Of a stretch of DNA of 14,965 nt, positions 6,664 to 12,884 are shown in pieces. Positions within the stretch are counted from its first letter, which is position 1; every line of letters starts with the position of its first letter. Source of the stretch: Candidatus Woesearchaeota archaeon (GTDB lineage: Archaea; Nanobdellota; Nanobdellia; Woesearchaeales; WJKV01). Where the stretch lies: positions 1-14,965 of the forward strand of contig JAHWIA010000007.1 in NCBI GenBank assembly GCA_019322855.1, given 5' to 3'. The notes below the pieces were generated by a model. It saw only the letters and a program-made list of their open reading frames with translations. It searched no databases and had not been told where the DNA came from. The translations under genes were made by a program, and so were the position numbers.

Positions 6664-7308
6664 ATGAATATTATCTTGATAGGTCCGCAGGGAAGCGGAA
6701 AAGGCGTTTTGGGAAGGCACTTGAACAGCAAGTATGGATTCTCTCCGATAAGCAGCGGCGATGTATTAAGACAAGAAATGGATAAAGGTACAAAGCTGGG
6801 AAAAAAGATCGCAGACATCATCAACAAGGGAAATCTTTTTCCTGACGAATTAACATTAGAATTGATAGACAAGAAAATAAGAAACGCCAGAAGCGGTTTT
6901 ATTCTGGACGGTTTTCCAAGGAATCTCAATCAAGCAAAGCTTCTAGAATCATATTTAGAAAAGCTGGATAAAAAAATAGATCTCGTATTGCTCGTGGATG
7001 TCCCAGAATCTGTGAGCCTGTTTCGTCTCGCAGGAAGATGGCAGTGCAAGAACTGCGGAGAAATTTACAATACAAAAACAATACCTCCAAAGATACACGG
7101 CATCTGCGACAAGTGCGGAAAAGCCCTGTATCAAAGGGAAGATGAGACAGAAGATGCGATAAAGGAAAGATTAAAGATTTATCATGAAAAGACCGAACCT
7201 TTGATAAAATACTATAAAGAAAAAGGTCTTTTGAAGGTGATAGACGGTTCTGGCACGCCTAAAGAAGTTCTAAAACACGCAGTAGATGTAATAGAATCAC
7301 TCAAATAA
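6664..7308 (+). CDS. adk: Adenylate kinase
   Basis: Interconverts ATP + AMP and 2 ADP in the cytoplasm. The protein is 214 residues, the normal length of the long-LID form. Motifs seen are the P-loop GPQGSGKG (7-14), the AMP-site region SSGDVLR (30-36), DGFPR (82-86), and a zinc-type LID with C128-x2-C131 and C148-x2-C151. LID arginines R121, R125 and R158 are kept, followed by the E-D-E-T-E-D-A-I-K-E-R-L helix. The common second Arg of GRR is Trp126, a position not known to be catalytic. ATG 6664 follows a ribosome binding site; longer in-frame starts overlap tRNA-Thr and are rejected. The gene sits 23 bases after the tRNA with no TATA box of its own, so it is probably expressed from the tRNA promoter. 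Its 3' end overlaps truD by 12 bases in convergent orientation. This COG0563-type enzyme is the bacterial-like form. Confidence 0.96.
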   Translation: MNIILIGPQGSGKGVLGRHLNSKYGFSPISSGDVLRQEMDKGTKLGKKIADIINKGNLFPDELTLELIDKKIRNARSGFILDGFPRNLNQAKLLESYLEKLDKKIDLVLLVDVPESVSLFRLAGRWQCKNCGEIYNTKTIPPKIHGICDKCGKALYQREDETEDAIKERLKIYHEKTEPLIKYYKEKGLLKVIDGSGTPKEVLKHAVDVIESLK

Positions 7309-8241
7309 TTGTCGTATGAATTCTGTTGCATAGCTTCCGGTTCCTAATCTGAACTTAAGGATTGCATAATCCTTTCCTTCTTCTATCAATCTTACATTGT
7401 GCGCAATAGCATACTTATTCCTTTCATCGCCTTCGAGATAAAGATTCGGGATTTCCCTTATGATGAAACTCTTCAATTCGATCTTGTCTTTCTTCATCAA
7501 TCCCAAAACATGATGTTCAGTGATTTTATCCTTGAACTCTGTGGAAAAACCAATGATAGGGATCTTGTCAACATCCAGAATCTCAGAGCACTTGTTCCAT
7601 ATCAATGACTGGTAGGCATGGATATAGATGCTTATTATTTTTTTAGGAATCTTCCTCAATGCATTTATGAAATCCTTGGGATGCTTTTTCAGATGAGCAT
7701 CGACATCCTCATTCTTGACTAATTTACATGCCTTTTCCCATTCTCTCCTGAGTATTGCCTTGCCTACCTGCACATTATTCCTTCCGAACCTTTGTTCGCC
7801 GAAAGAATCAATGAATTGTATCTTTTTCTTGTCCTTCAGTTTCTGTTTCAGCTTTAGCTTGTCCTCTGTTGTAAGATTCGTTATCCTGATCTTGAACTCA
7901 TTCCCAGAATGGTCTCCTAAAGAAATTGGAGTTTCGCTTTGACCGACAATCTTTATCTTTATATCTTTGAGCTTCAAGCCAGAAAGCTGTTCCTTTTTCT
8001 TATCACTCAAACTTTTAACACTTATATATTGTGTTGTCTGCGCTTTCTTGTCCTTGTTCCCTGCAAAACCGAATCTGGACAAGGGAATCCTTAATTTTGA
8101 AGCAATAGTTTTCACAGCATCCATTGTATTGTAATTTTCTTTCTCAAGAATGAAATAAGTATAATCTCCTTTCTTCTTTATCTCTGGGGAAAAGACTTCC
8201 TTGACAATGAAATCAGAAAATTTTTGCTTAAGCTTATACAT
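7297..8241 (-). CDS. truD: tRNA pseudouridine(13) synthase TruD
   Basis: Converts U13 of tRNA to pseudouridine in the cytoplasm. Seen (numbering from ATG 8241): an N-terminal FSDFIVKE segment, the catalytic motif GFAGNKDKKAQTTQ (58-71) with nucleophile D64, SFGEQRFGRNN (146-156), HAYQSLIWN in the middle, EGDERN, and the C-terminal F-R-L-G-T-G-S-Y-A-T-E-F signature. At 314 residues it is compact: bacterial TruD is about 350 and archaeal TruD often over 400, so the insert (TRUD) domain is probably reduced. I chose ATG 8241, one base after the upstream lipoprotein stop; the earlier ATG at 8274 would overlap that gene by 32 bases and add residues not typical of the family. No promoter is seen, so it is probably co-transcribed with the lipoprotein gene. 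Confidence 0.94.
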   Translation of the reverse strand: MYKLKQKFSDFIVKEVFSPEIKKKGDYTYFILEKENYNTMDAVKTIASKLRIPLSRFGFAGNKDKKAQTTQYISVKSLSDKKKEQLSGLKLKDIKIKIVGQSETPISLGDHSGNEFKIRITNLTTEDKLKLKQKLKDKKKIQFIDSFGEQRFGRNNVQVGKAILRREWEKACKLVKNEDVDAHLKKHPKDFINALRKIPKKIISIYIHAYQSLIWNKCSEILDVDKIPIIGFSTEFKDKITEHHVLGLMKKDKIELKSFIIREIPNLYLEGDERNKYAIAHNVRLIEEGKDYAILKFRLGTGSYATEFIRQLFE

Positions 8242-8242
8242 T

Positions 8243-9343
8243 TTACCTGCATACCAGATTGGAATGCGTTTCAACTATCTTTTGTAGATTATCCTCGACA
8301 ACCCAGCCGTTGAAATTATATCTCAGGATTGTGTTCTTCTCAGGCACGCTTATGTATCTTACATTGGTGACAATCTTGAACCGATCTTCATATTTGATAG
8401 GATCCCTTGAGAAATCAAGTCCGGTCATCTTCGCGCCTCTTATCGATGTCGTGTTTATTGTGCCGTTATTCTTTGTTTTTGCTGTTCGCAATTCTTCAAT
8501 CATCAAACTGTCCATCTGCTCAAAATCATTAGGTTCCTGCACTTTTCTGAATAAAAGGCTGAATATTCTTTTGTTATCTTCCTTATGCTGATAGTCTGCC
8601 TTATAACTTTTTATTATCATGAATTTGTCCAAGGCATTTTCTTCTGTTCTTATTATTAATTCCTCGTTCTCTGTCATTTCGACACTGTCAGGATTCAATT
8701 GGTAAGGTCCTATGTTTTCAGGAAAGATTTGATCAAACGCTTGGTATTGCTTGAAGCAATCCGCAAATGTCATATCTGTAAGTTCTACATCTGTAAATGT
8801 TGGACATTGTTCTGGAATATCGACTATAGAACCGTCATCACAGCTGTACAAGTCAGAGTGCGCTCCTTCGCAATTCTCTGTAGGGCATAATTTCCATTCG
8901 CCATCCATAAGCTTAAACTTCAGCGCGTCAGGATTGTCTTCTAAAGGAAATTCAATGGAATATGATTTCTTCTCCCTTGTCAATCTCGATACATCGAACC
9001 TGTTCAAGGTTGCATAAACTTTTGCTACTGTTTTTCCTTCACTGAAATCAATCTTTTTAAGATCATAAACACAATCTAAAGTAGAAACAGTGCTGAACTC
9101 TTCAAGCATCTGCTTCTTGAAATCCATGTATTCATAAGTGTCTTCTTTATAGCTATAGAGTGCGCTCATGTCTTCCCAGCTTTCTTTTATCTTTGCTTGA
9201 CATTGCTGATAGAGCTTTTCAGAAATCTCATTCCAATCACCACTATGCGGAACATCTGTATTTTCTTCTGTCGTGACTCCGCCGCAGGCAGTCATCACGA
9301 TCAATAATACCCCTAATATTGAAAACAATAATAGCTTTTTCAT
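8243..9343 (-). CDS. Hypothetical secreted lipoprotein, 366 aa
   Basis: Function unknown. Residues 1-19 are a signal peptide (MKK followed by a hydrophobic stretch) ending in a lipobox-like V16-M-T-A-C20, so it is predicted to be lipid-anchored on the outer face of the membrane. The mature part is acidic and rich in Asp, Glu, Tyr and Cys. Cys residues at 48, 91, 153, 158, 168, 180, 196 and 365 could form disulfides outside the cell. A K-L-M-D-G-E-W-K-L-C segment (144-153) ending a roughly 100-residue region resembles the last strands of NTF2-like lipoprotein domains, but this is weak. Residues 154-195 look like a Cys-rich linker, and 197-366 form a second mixed alpha/beta region. ATG 9343 has a TATA box 27 bases upstream, so it is probably leaderless. 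It is first in a unit with truD. Confidence 0.85.
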   Translation of the reverse strand: MKKLLLFSILGVLLIVMTACGGVTTEENTDVPHSGDWNEISEKLYQQCQAKIKESWEDMSALYSYKEDTYEYMDFKKQMLEEFSTVSTLDCVYDLKKIDFSEGKTVAKVYATLNRFDVSRLTREKKSYSIEFPLEDNPDALKFKLMDGEWKLCPTENCEGAHSDLYSCDDGSIVDIPEQCPTFTDVELTDMTFADCFKQYQAFDQIFPENIGPYQLNPDSVEMTENEELIIRTEENALDKFMIIKSYKADYQHKEDNKRIFSLLFRKVQEPNDFEQMDSLMIEELRTAKTKNNGTINTTSIRGAKMTGLDFSRDPIKYEDRFKIVTNVRYISVPEKNTILRYNFNGWVVEDNLQKIVETHSNLVCR

Positions 9344-9365
9344 CTGCTCAAAAAAATTGGTTCAC

Positions 9366-9374
9366 ATATATAAA
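9366..9374 (-). promoter_or_regulatory. TATA box for the lipoprotein-truD unit
   Basis: TTTATATAT on the minus strand, centred 27 bases from ATG 9343. It predicts a leaderless mRNA and separates this unit from the upstream tRNA-Phe. Confidence 0.6.
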
Positions 9375-9397
9375 CATTGTGGACAGATAATGGATAG

Positions 9398-9402
9398 AAA
9401 AA
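9398..9402 (-). terminator. T5 run after tRNA-Phe
   Basis: Five T residues on the minus strand directly after the tRNA discriminator base, a typical archaeal end for a single tRNA transcript. Confidence 0.5.
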
Positions 9403-9476
9403 TGGGACGGCGGGGATTTGAACCCCGGACACCTACGTCTTCAGCGTAGTGCTCTCCCAGGCTGAGCTACCGCCCC
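9403..9476 (-). tRNA. tRNA-Phe(GAA)
   Basis: On the minus strand, the acceptor GGGGCGG pairs with CCGTCCC (one G-U pair at 4-69). The D stem is GCTC/GAGC, the anticodon stem CTACG/CGTAG with loop CTGAAGA, and the T stem CGGGG/CCCCG with loop TTCAAAT. The anticodon GAA (complement at 9440-9442) specifies Phe and the discriminator is A, as expected. No intron and no encoded CCA. Confidence 0.97.
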
Positions 9477-9501
9477 GTATTTGCTTTAAAACCTACACAA
9501 T

Positions 9502-9509
9502 ATTTATAT
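9502..9509 (-). promoter_or_regulatory. TATA box for tRNA-Phe
   Basis: ATATAAAT on the minus strand, centred about 29 bases from the tRNA 5' end. Confidence 0.55.
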
Positions 9510-9529
9510 GCCTTTCGGTCAAATAAATG

Positions 9530-9538
9530 AAAAAGAAA
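9530..9538 (-). terminator. T-rich tract after the OB-fold gene
   Basis: The minus strand reads TTTCTTTTT immediately after the TGA stop at 9539-9541. A likely archaeal terminator; it has no hairpin. Confidence 0.4.
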
Positions 9539-9829
9539 TCAAGCTTCTACTTTTTCAAGCTTGCCGAATTTTCCTGTTGTCAACTGCATCTCGCCCTGGT
9601 ATTCGTTGACATAGCCGTTGCTTATCTTTACCTTGTCGCCAACTTCAACCATATCGATCTGATCATTCCATAATGTCAAATTAATCTCGCCTGTTTCGTC
9701 CTTTGCCTTGCAGTTGCAGACCTTTCCAACAGCTCCAAACTTAGTGAACTCTCTAGGTTCTTCTTTTGCAGTTATTTCAACTTCAATCTCAACTTTTCCT
9801 TGCTTTGGTTGTAATTCATTGATTTTCAT
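9539..9829 (-). CDS. Single OB-fold nucleic-acid-binding protein (RPA/SOSS-B-like), 96 aa
   Basis: One OB-fold and little else: a strand-rich start (residues 11-21), F-G-A-V-G-K-V (31-37), D-E-T-G-E-I-N-L-T-L-W-N (44-55), V-G-D-K-V-K-I (63-69), G-Y-V-N-E-Y-Q-G-E-M-Q-L (72-83) and a closing G-K-F-G-K-L-E. The turn DETG, Trp54, and the aromatic residues Y73 and Y77 are those used by RPA-type and SOSS-B-type folds to bind single-stranded DNA or RNA. Cys38 and Cys40 are not enough for a zinc site. It probably binds single-stranded nucleic acid; whether for DNA repair or RNA work is not visible. ATG 9829 follows a GAGGT site seven bases upstream and a TATA box near 9868, so it has its own promoter and a short leader. 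Confidence 0.88.
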   Translation of the reverse strand: MKINELQPKQGKVEIEVEITAKEEPREFTKFGAVGKVCNCKAKDETGEINLTLWNDQIDMVEVGDKVKISNGYVNEYQGEMQLTTGKFGKLEKVEA

Positions 9830-9836
9830 GGTTACT

Positions 9837-9841
9837 ACCTC
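9837..9841 (-). promoter_or_regulatory. Shine-Dalgarno for the OB-fold gene
   Basis: GAGGT on the minus strand, seven bases before ATG 9829. It supports this start. Confidence 0.55.
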
Positions 9842-9864
9842 TGTTATGCGAGAATTTATGAACC

Positions 9865-9872
9865 ATTTATAA
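9865..9872 (-). promoter_or_regulatory. TATA box for the OB-fold gene
   Basis: TTATAAAT on the minus strand, predicting a transcript start near 9843 and a leader of about 14 bases. It lies just beyond the stop of the membrane protein gene, so readthrough from the glyS unit is also possible. Confidence 0.55.
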
Positions 9873-9882
9873 AAGTTTCGAA

Positions 9883-10254
9883 TTATGAAGAAATAGAGCC
9901 TATTTTCACCTTTAATCCGTTTATAATGTCTTCTTCTGTCACACCCAATTTATCTGTGATCTTTCCATCAATGATTATCTGCGCTTTCCTGTCAACAACA
10001 TTGATCAAGGTAATATTATGATACTTTTCATTGATATAGACCAGCTTGCTCTCCAACTCAGTCATTGTCAATAACTTATCTTCTATAGAAAATTTCACTA
10101 TCTCTGGCTTGTATACAAGATCACTGCCAGGAATATCTGCCATGATCGCGCTTGTTGCAGAATCTACATCAGAATCAATATAAGTGAAGAACAAGATAAA
10201 TGCAGCTAGGATAATTGCAATGACTGCAATCTCAATTATTATCTTTTGCACCAT
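9883..10254 (-). CDS. Small membrane-anchored protein of unknown function, 123 aa
   Basis: Residues 4-25 are a single hydrophobic helix after a short start containing one Lys (MVQK), predicting an N-terminal anchor with the rest outside. Residues 26-45 are an acidic, Ser/Ala-rich linker. Residues 48-123 look like a small alpha/beta domain with strands near 52-57, 80-86 and 89-95, helices near 61-76 and 105-113, and a final strand. No catalytic motif or cysteine is present, and I do not recognise the family. The start lies six bases after the glyS stop and there is no TATA box between them, so it is almost certainly co-transcribed with glyS. The pairing with a synthetase may be only an operon convenience. 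Confidence 0.75.
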   Translation of the reverse strand: MVQKIIIEIAVIAIILAAFILFFTYIDSDVDSATSAIMADIPGSDLVYKPEIVKFSIEDKLLTMTELESKLVYINEKYHNITLINVVDRKAQIIIDGKITDKLGVTEEDIINGLKVKIGSISS

Positions 10255-10260
10255 CTTTTT

Positions 10261-11769
10261 TTATTTCAGATCCTTGAACTTAATATCTCTATCTATTAAT
10301 TTTCTTATTGTTTCTTTCAAATCCTTGATCTTTATCCTGACCTGATCATGGGAATCCCTGTCCCTTAGTGTGACATCTTCATTCTTTATACTGTCAAAGT
10401 CAACAGTCACACAGAATGCAGTTCCTCTTATATCATTCCTGCTGTATCTTCTTCCGATGCTTCCTGCCTTGTCATAGATGCAGACAAATTCCTTCAAATC
10501 ATTGCATATCTTCTGTGCAAGCTCTGGAAGTTTTTCCTTATTTACTAAAGGAAGTACAGCAACCTTAATCGGAGACAAGTAATAAGGAACCCTTAATACT
10601 TTTCTTTCGCTATCACTAGGATCATAAAAAATATCAAGCAAAGCATATACTGGCCTGTCGCTTCCAAAAGCAATCTCTAAGACGTGAGGCACTAATTTCT
10701 CTTTAGTTCCCTCGTCAAAAACTTCCAACTTCTGTCCTGAGAACTTGCCGTGCTGTTTAAGATCATAATCCTTTCTGTCGTGCACTCCGCAGACTTCTGT
10801 CCATCCGAAACTGCCTAATTGTATTTCCACATCCCATGCGTCTTCTGCATAAAATGCCAATTCGTCAGAAGAATGCTGCCTGAACCTTATCTTTTCAGCA
10901 GGTATGCCCATTCCTTTGAATAATCTGTAAGCAAGATGCAATGTCCATGCATACGCCTGATTCTTCAACATTCCATTTTCAACTGCGTCATGCAATGTTA
11001 CAAGTTGAACTGGCTTCTTTTCCTTCTGTAATGCGTGCGACCATAACGGTAATTTTTCATTAGCAGCTTCATTGAAGCGTTCGAATTCATACTTTTGATG
11101 CGAATAAAGAAACAATTGACCTTCTGCCTGCGTGAATTCCCTCATCCTCAGCATGTGCTGCCTCGGACTTATCTCGTTCCTGAATGCCTTTCCGATCTGG
11201 AACACGCCGAACGGATATTTCTTTCTGAAAAAATCATTGAAACGCGGGAAAGGAAGATATGTAGTTGTCGCGGTCTCTGGCCTGTTGTATACTACAGTAT
11301 TTGTACCGACTTTAGTGCTCATCATCAGATTATGCTCTGTAATCTCGCTTCCCAATCTGCCCTTGCACTTTGGACAGATAATATTGTGTTCTTCTATGAT
11401 TTTCAACAATGCTTCATTAGGTATCCCGCCTATCTCCAGCTCTGGTTTTGCTTCCTCTATCAATAAAGAAACTCGAAACTCGCTGTCACACTTTGTGCAT
11501 TTGATTAAAGGATCACTGAAACTACCTAGATGACCGCTCGCCTCCCATACTTTCTCTGGCATGATAATCGGACATTCAACTTCCCAGAACTGGTTCTCGA
11601 TAAATGTCTTTCTTATTGCATTCTCTACATTATTCTTCAATAACTTGCCCAAAGGACCGTAAGTATAGAAACCTGCCAATCCTCCATAAATCTCAGGGCT
11701 AGGCCCCCAAACAAAACCAGTCTCGTGCATGAAAGCGACCAATTCCTTTGTATATTCGTTCTCTACCAT
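10261..11769 (-). CDS. glyS: Glycyl-tRNA synthetase (alpha2 type)
   Basis: Charges tRNA-Gly with glycine using ATP, in the cytoplasm; class IIa homodimer. Seen: an N-terminal FVWGPSPEIYGG segment (19-30) and GFYTYGPLG (33-41) typical of the family, motif 1 around CPIIMPEKVWEASGH (66-80), a zinc site C91-x2-C94 with C132-x2-C135, RPETA (163-167), motif 2 with FRNEISPRQ and MREFTQAE (196-216), W-T-E-V-C-G (323-328), motif 3 with A-F-G-S-D-R (367-372), and a C-terminal HGTP-type anticodon-binding domain (about 398-495) ending with L-R-D-R-D-S and QVRI. The length of 502 is slightly short because the insertion domain is small. ATG 11769 sits 28 bases from a TATA box, so it is probably leaderless. 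It heads a unit with the small membrane protein. Confidence 0.97.
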   Translation of the reverse strand: MVENEYTKELVAFMHETGFVWGPSPEIYGGLAGFYTYGPLGKLLKNNVENAIRKTFIENQFWEVECPIIMPEKVWEASGHLGSFSDPLIKCTKCDSEFRVSLLIEEAKPELEIGGIPNEALLKIIEEHNIICPKCKGRLGSEITEHNLMMSTKVGTNTVVYNRPETATTTYLPFPRFNDFFRKKYPFGVFQIGKAFRNEISPRQHMLRMREFTQAEGQLFLYSHQKYEFERFNEAANEKLPLWSHALQKEKKPVQLVTLHDAVENGMLKNQAYAWTLHLAYRLFKGMGIPAEKIRFRQHSSDELAFYAEDAWDVEIQLGSFGWTEVCGVHDRKDYDLKQHGKFSGQKLEVFDEGTKEKLVPHVLEIAFGSDRPVYALLDIFYDPSDSERKVLRVPYYLSPIKVAVLPLVNKEKLPELAQKICNDLKEFVCIYDKAGSIGRRYSRNDIRGTAFCVTVDFDSIKNEDVTLRDRDSHDQVRIKIKDLKETIRKLIDRDIKFKDLK

Positions 11770-11793
11770 ATGTCTCTCAGAAACAGATAATAG

Positions 11794-11801
11794 TATTTAA
11801 A
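11794..11801 (-). promoter_or_regulatory. TATA box for glyS
   Basis: TTTAAATA on the minus strand, centred 28 bases from ATG 11769, predicting a leaderless mRNA. Confidence 0.6.
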
Positions 11802-11813
11802 GATTTACCTGTT

Positions 11814-11819
11814 AAAAAA
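11814..11819 (-). terminator. T6 run after the AbrB-PhoU gene
   Basis: Six T residues on the minus strand, eight bases past the stop of the AbrB-PhoU gene and just before the glyS TATA box. A plausible terminator separating the two units. Confidence 0.4.
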
Positions 11820-11826
11820 TTTAGAA

Positions 11827-12762
11827 TTACTTGATTTTTAATGAGATCAAAGGCCCTCCCATGTCCCAGATTCGCCTGACTACATTCATTATATGAAAAA
11901 GAGCTGGTGCTTCCTTCTTGCCGCATTTACTAAAGAGAGAATAACCTTTGATAAACAGCATTTCATTTTTCTTATTTGCTAATTTATACATATTATTTAT
12001 ATCAAAATTATAGTATTGTTCATAGAATGTTTCAAGCATTTCAGTGGTCATCTTAAAATAGTCCATTATGTCCCTGCTTATTGTAACATTATAATCATTG
12101 AGATAAAGTATGAAATGCCTGTATTCCTTTGCAATCTTTTCTATGTTGGTTATTATAGCATGATTTTGCTCAAGTTCATTGAAATCTGAAGAAGTATTCT
12201 TTGCCAGCAATCTCTTCAAGAAATCTCCTAATTTTTCAATGTTTACTCTAAAATTCTCAAGATCTTCATTAGAAATCTTTTTCTTTTTTTCCAATGCTTC
12301 GTAAAATTCTTTAACTTGAAATACTAAGAACTGGAATAATTTCTTCTTAATTTTAGGATATTCTGTAGGATCTTCTTTAAGTATTCTTTTGATCACACAA
12401 CGATTTTCAGAAGTTATTACTGGAGTCATTCCCATCAACAAATCTGTTTTATTAACAATATTCTTTAAGGTTGCTTTATCGGCAAATCTCAACGTAATAT
12501 TGTCGTAACCTGACTTGTATACATTTCCCAAAATTGTCCTAACTAAGCTTTTTTGTGTTCTGATAGGTTGATTTTGTATCTCTTTCAGATCAAATTCTAT
12601 CTTTTTTTCTGTTGAAAAATCCAGAGGACATATCTTTATCTGATGCCCTTCAATATCTAGATTAATATCTGCTCCTGCTTCCAGATCATATTTTCTGGCC
12701 CATTTTCTCGGCAAACTCACAGTAAGAGTATCTATCCCCACCCTGTTTACTTTACGTATCAT
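11827..12762 (-). CDS. AbrB-PhoU fusion regulator, 311 aa
   Basis: Residues 1-45 form a SpoVT/AbrB-type swapped-hairpin DNA-binding domain (RKVNRVGIDTLTVSLPRKWA, then A-G-A-D-I-N-L). After a linker region with RTQKSLVRTI and YKSGYDNITLRF (68-92), residues about 130-311 are helical with the PhoU-like pattern, including Y-E-A-L-E, E-N-F-R-V-N-I-E-K-L, a central I-E-K-I-A-K-E and a final helix R-R-I-W-D-M-G. This arrangement is the common archaeal PhoU-like regulator, usually linked to phosphate uptake control, though no Pst genes are present here. Lys-rich stretches may be surface. A TATA box lies 27 bases from ATG 12762 with a palindrome between TATA box and start, suggesting autoregulation. 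It is divergent from the radical SAM-transketolase pair and could control it; that is inference. Confidence 0.88.
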   Translation of the reverse strand: MIRKVNRVGIDTLTVSLPRKWARKYDLEAGADINLDIEGHQIKICPLDFSTEKKIEFDLKEIQNQPIRTQKSLVRTILGNVYKSGYDNITLRFADKATLKNIVNKTDLLMGMTPVITSENRCVIKRILKEDPTEYPKIKKKLFQFLVFQVKEFYEALEKKKKISNEDLENFRVNIEKLGDFLKRLLAKNTSSDFNELEQNHAIITNIEKIAKEYRHFILYLNDYNVTISRDIMDYFKMTTEMLETFYEQYYNFDINNMYKLANKKNEMLFIKGYSLFSKCGKKEAPALFHIMNVVRRIWDMGGPLISLKIK

Positions 12763-12773
12763 ATTATCTTAAG

Positions 12774-12781
12774 TGGCGCCA
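12774..12781. promoter_or_regulatory. Palindrome TGGCGCCA, candidate operator
   Basis: A perfect 8-base GC-rich palindrome in an otherwise AT-rich spacer, lying between the TATA box and the ATG of the AbrB-PhoU gene. That is a common place for archaeal repressors to block transcription initiation. Candidate for autoregulation. Confidence 0.4.
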
Positions 12782-12785
12782 AGAT

Positions 12786-12793
12786 TATTTAAA
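12786..12793 (-). promoter_or_regulatory. TATA box for the AbrB-PhoU gene
   Basis: TTTAAATA on the minus strand, centred about 27 bases from ATG 12762, predicting a leaderless mRNA. Confidence 0.6.
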
Positions 12794-12806
12794 GTTTTCG
12801 CAATTA

Positions 12807-12841
12807 TAATTACATAATTATAGTAATTATAATAATAATTA
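12807..12841. repeat. Four TAATTA half-sites in the divergent spacer
   Basis: TAATTA occurs at 12807-12812, 12815-12820, 12824-12829 and 12836-12841. The middle two form a perfect 7-3-7 inverted repeat (12814-12830). This may be a protein-binding cluster or only AT-rich spacer; the regular repetition favours a site, modestly. Confidence 0.35.
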
Positions 12842-12849
12842 TATTGAGG

Positions 12850-12859
12850 ATAAGCTTAT
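12850..12859. promoter_or_regulatory. Palindrome ATAAGCTTAT at the radical SAM promoter
   Basis: A perfect 10-base palindrome whose right end overlaps the likely TATA box of the radical SAM gene. A protein bound here would compete with TBP. Candidate operator only. Confidence 0.35.
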
Positions 12860-12865
12860 TATAAT
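12857..12865 (+). promoter_or_regulatory. Likely TATA box for the radical SAM-transketolase unit
   Basis: TATTATAAT centred about 25 bases before ATG 12885, predicting a leaderless mRNA. It is less canonical than the other TATA boxes in the window. Confidence 0.4.
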
Positions 12866-12884
12866 CCCCGACAACACTAAGTAT

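Noticed and set aside
8242..8274. A TruD start at 8274 (325 aa)
   Set aside because: It overlaps the lipoprotein gene by 32 bases and the extra residues do not look like TruD; ATG 8241 directly after the stop fits better.
12800..12860. AT-rich spacer as a replication origin
   Set aside because: No origin recognition box pairs and no cdc6/orc1 gene nearby; a regulatory spacer between divergent genes explains it.
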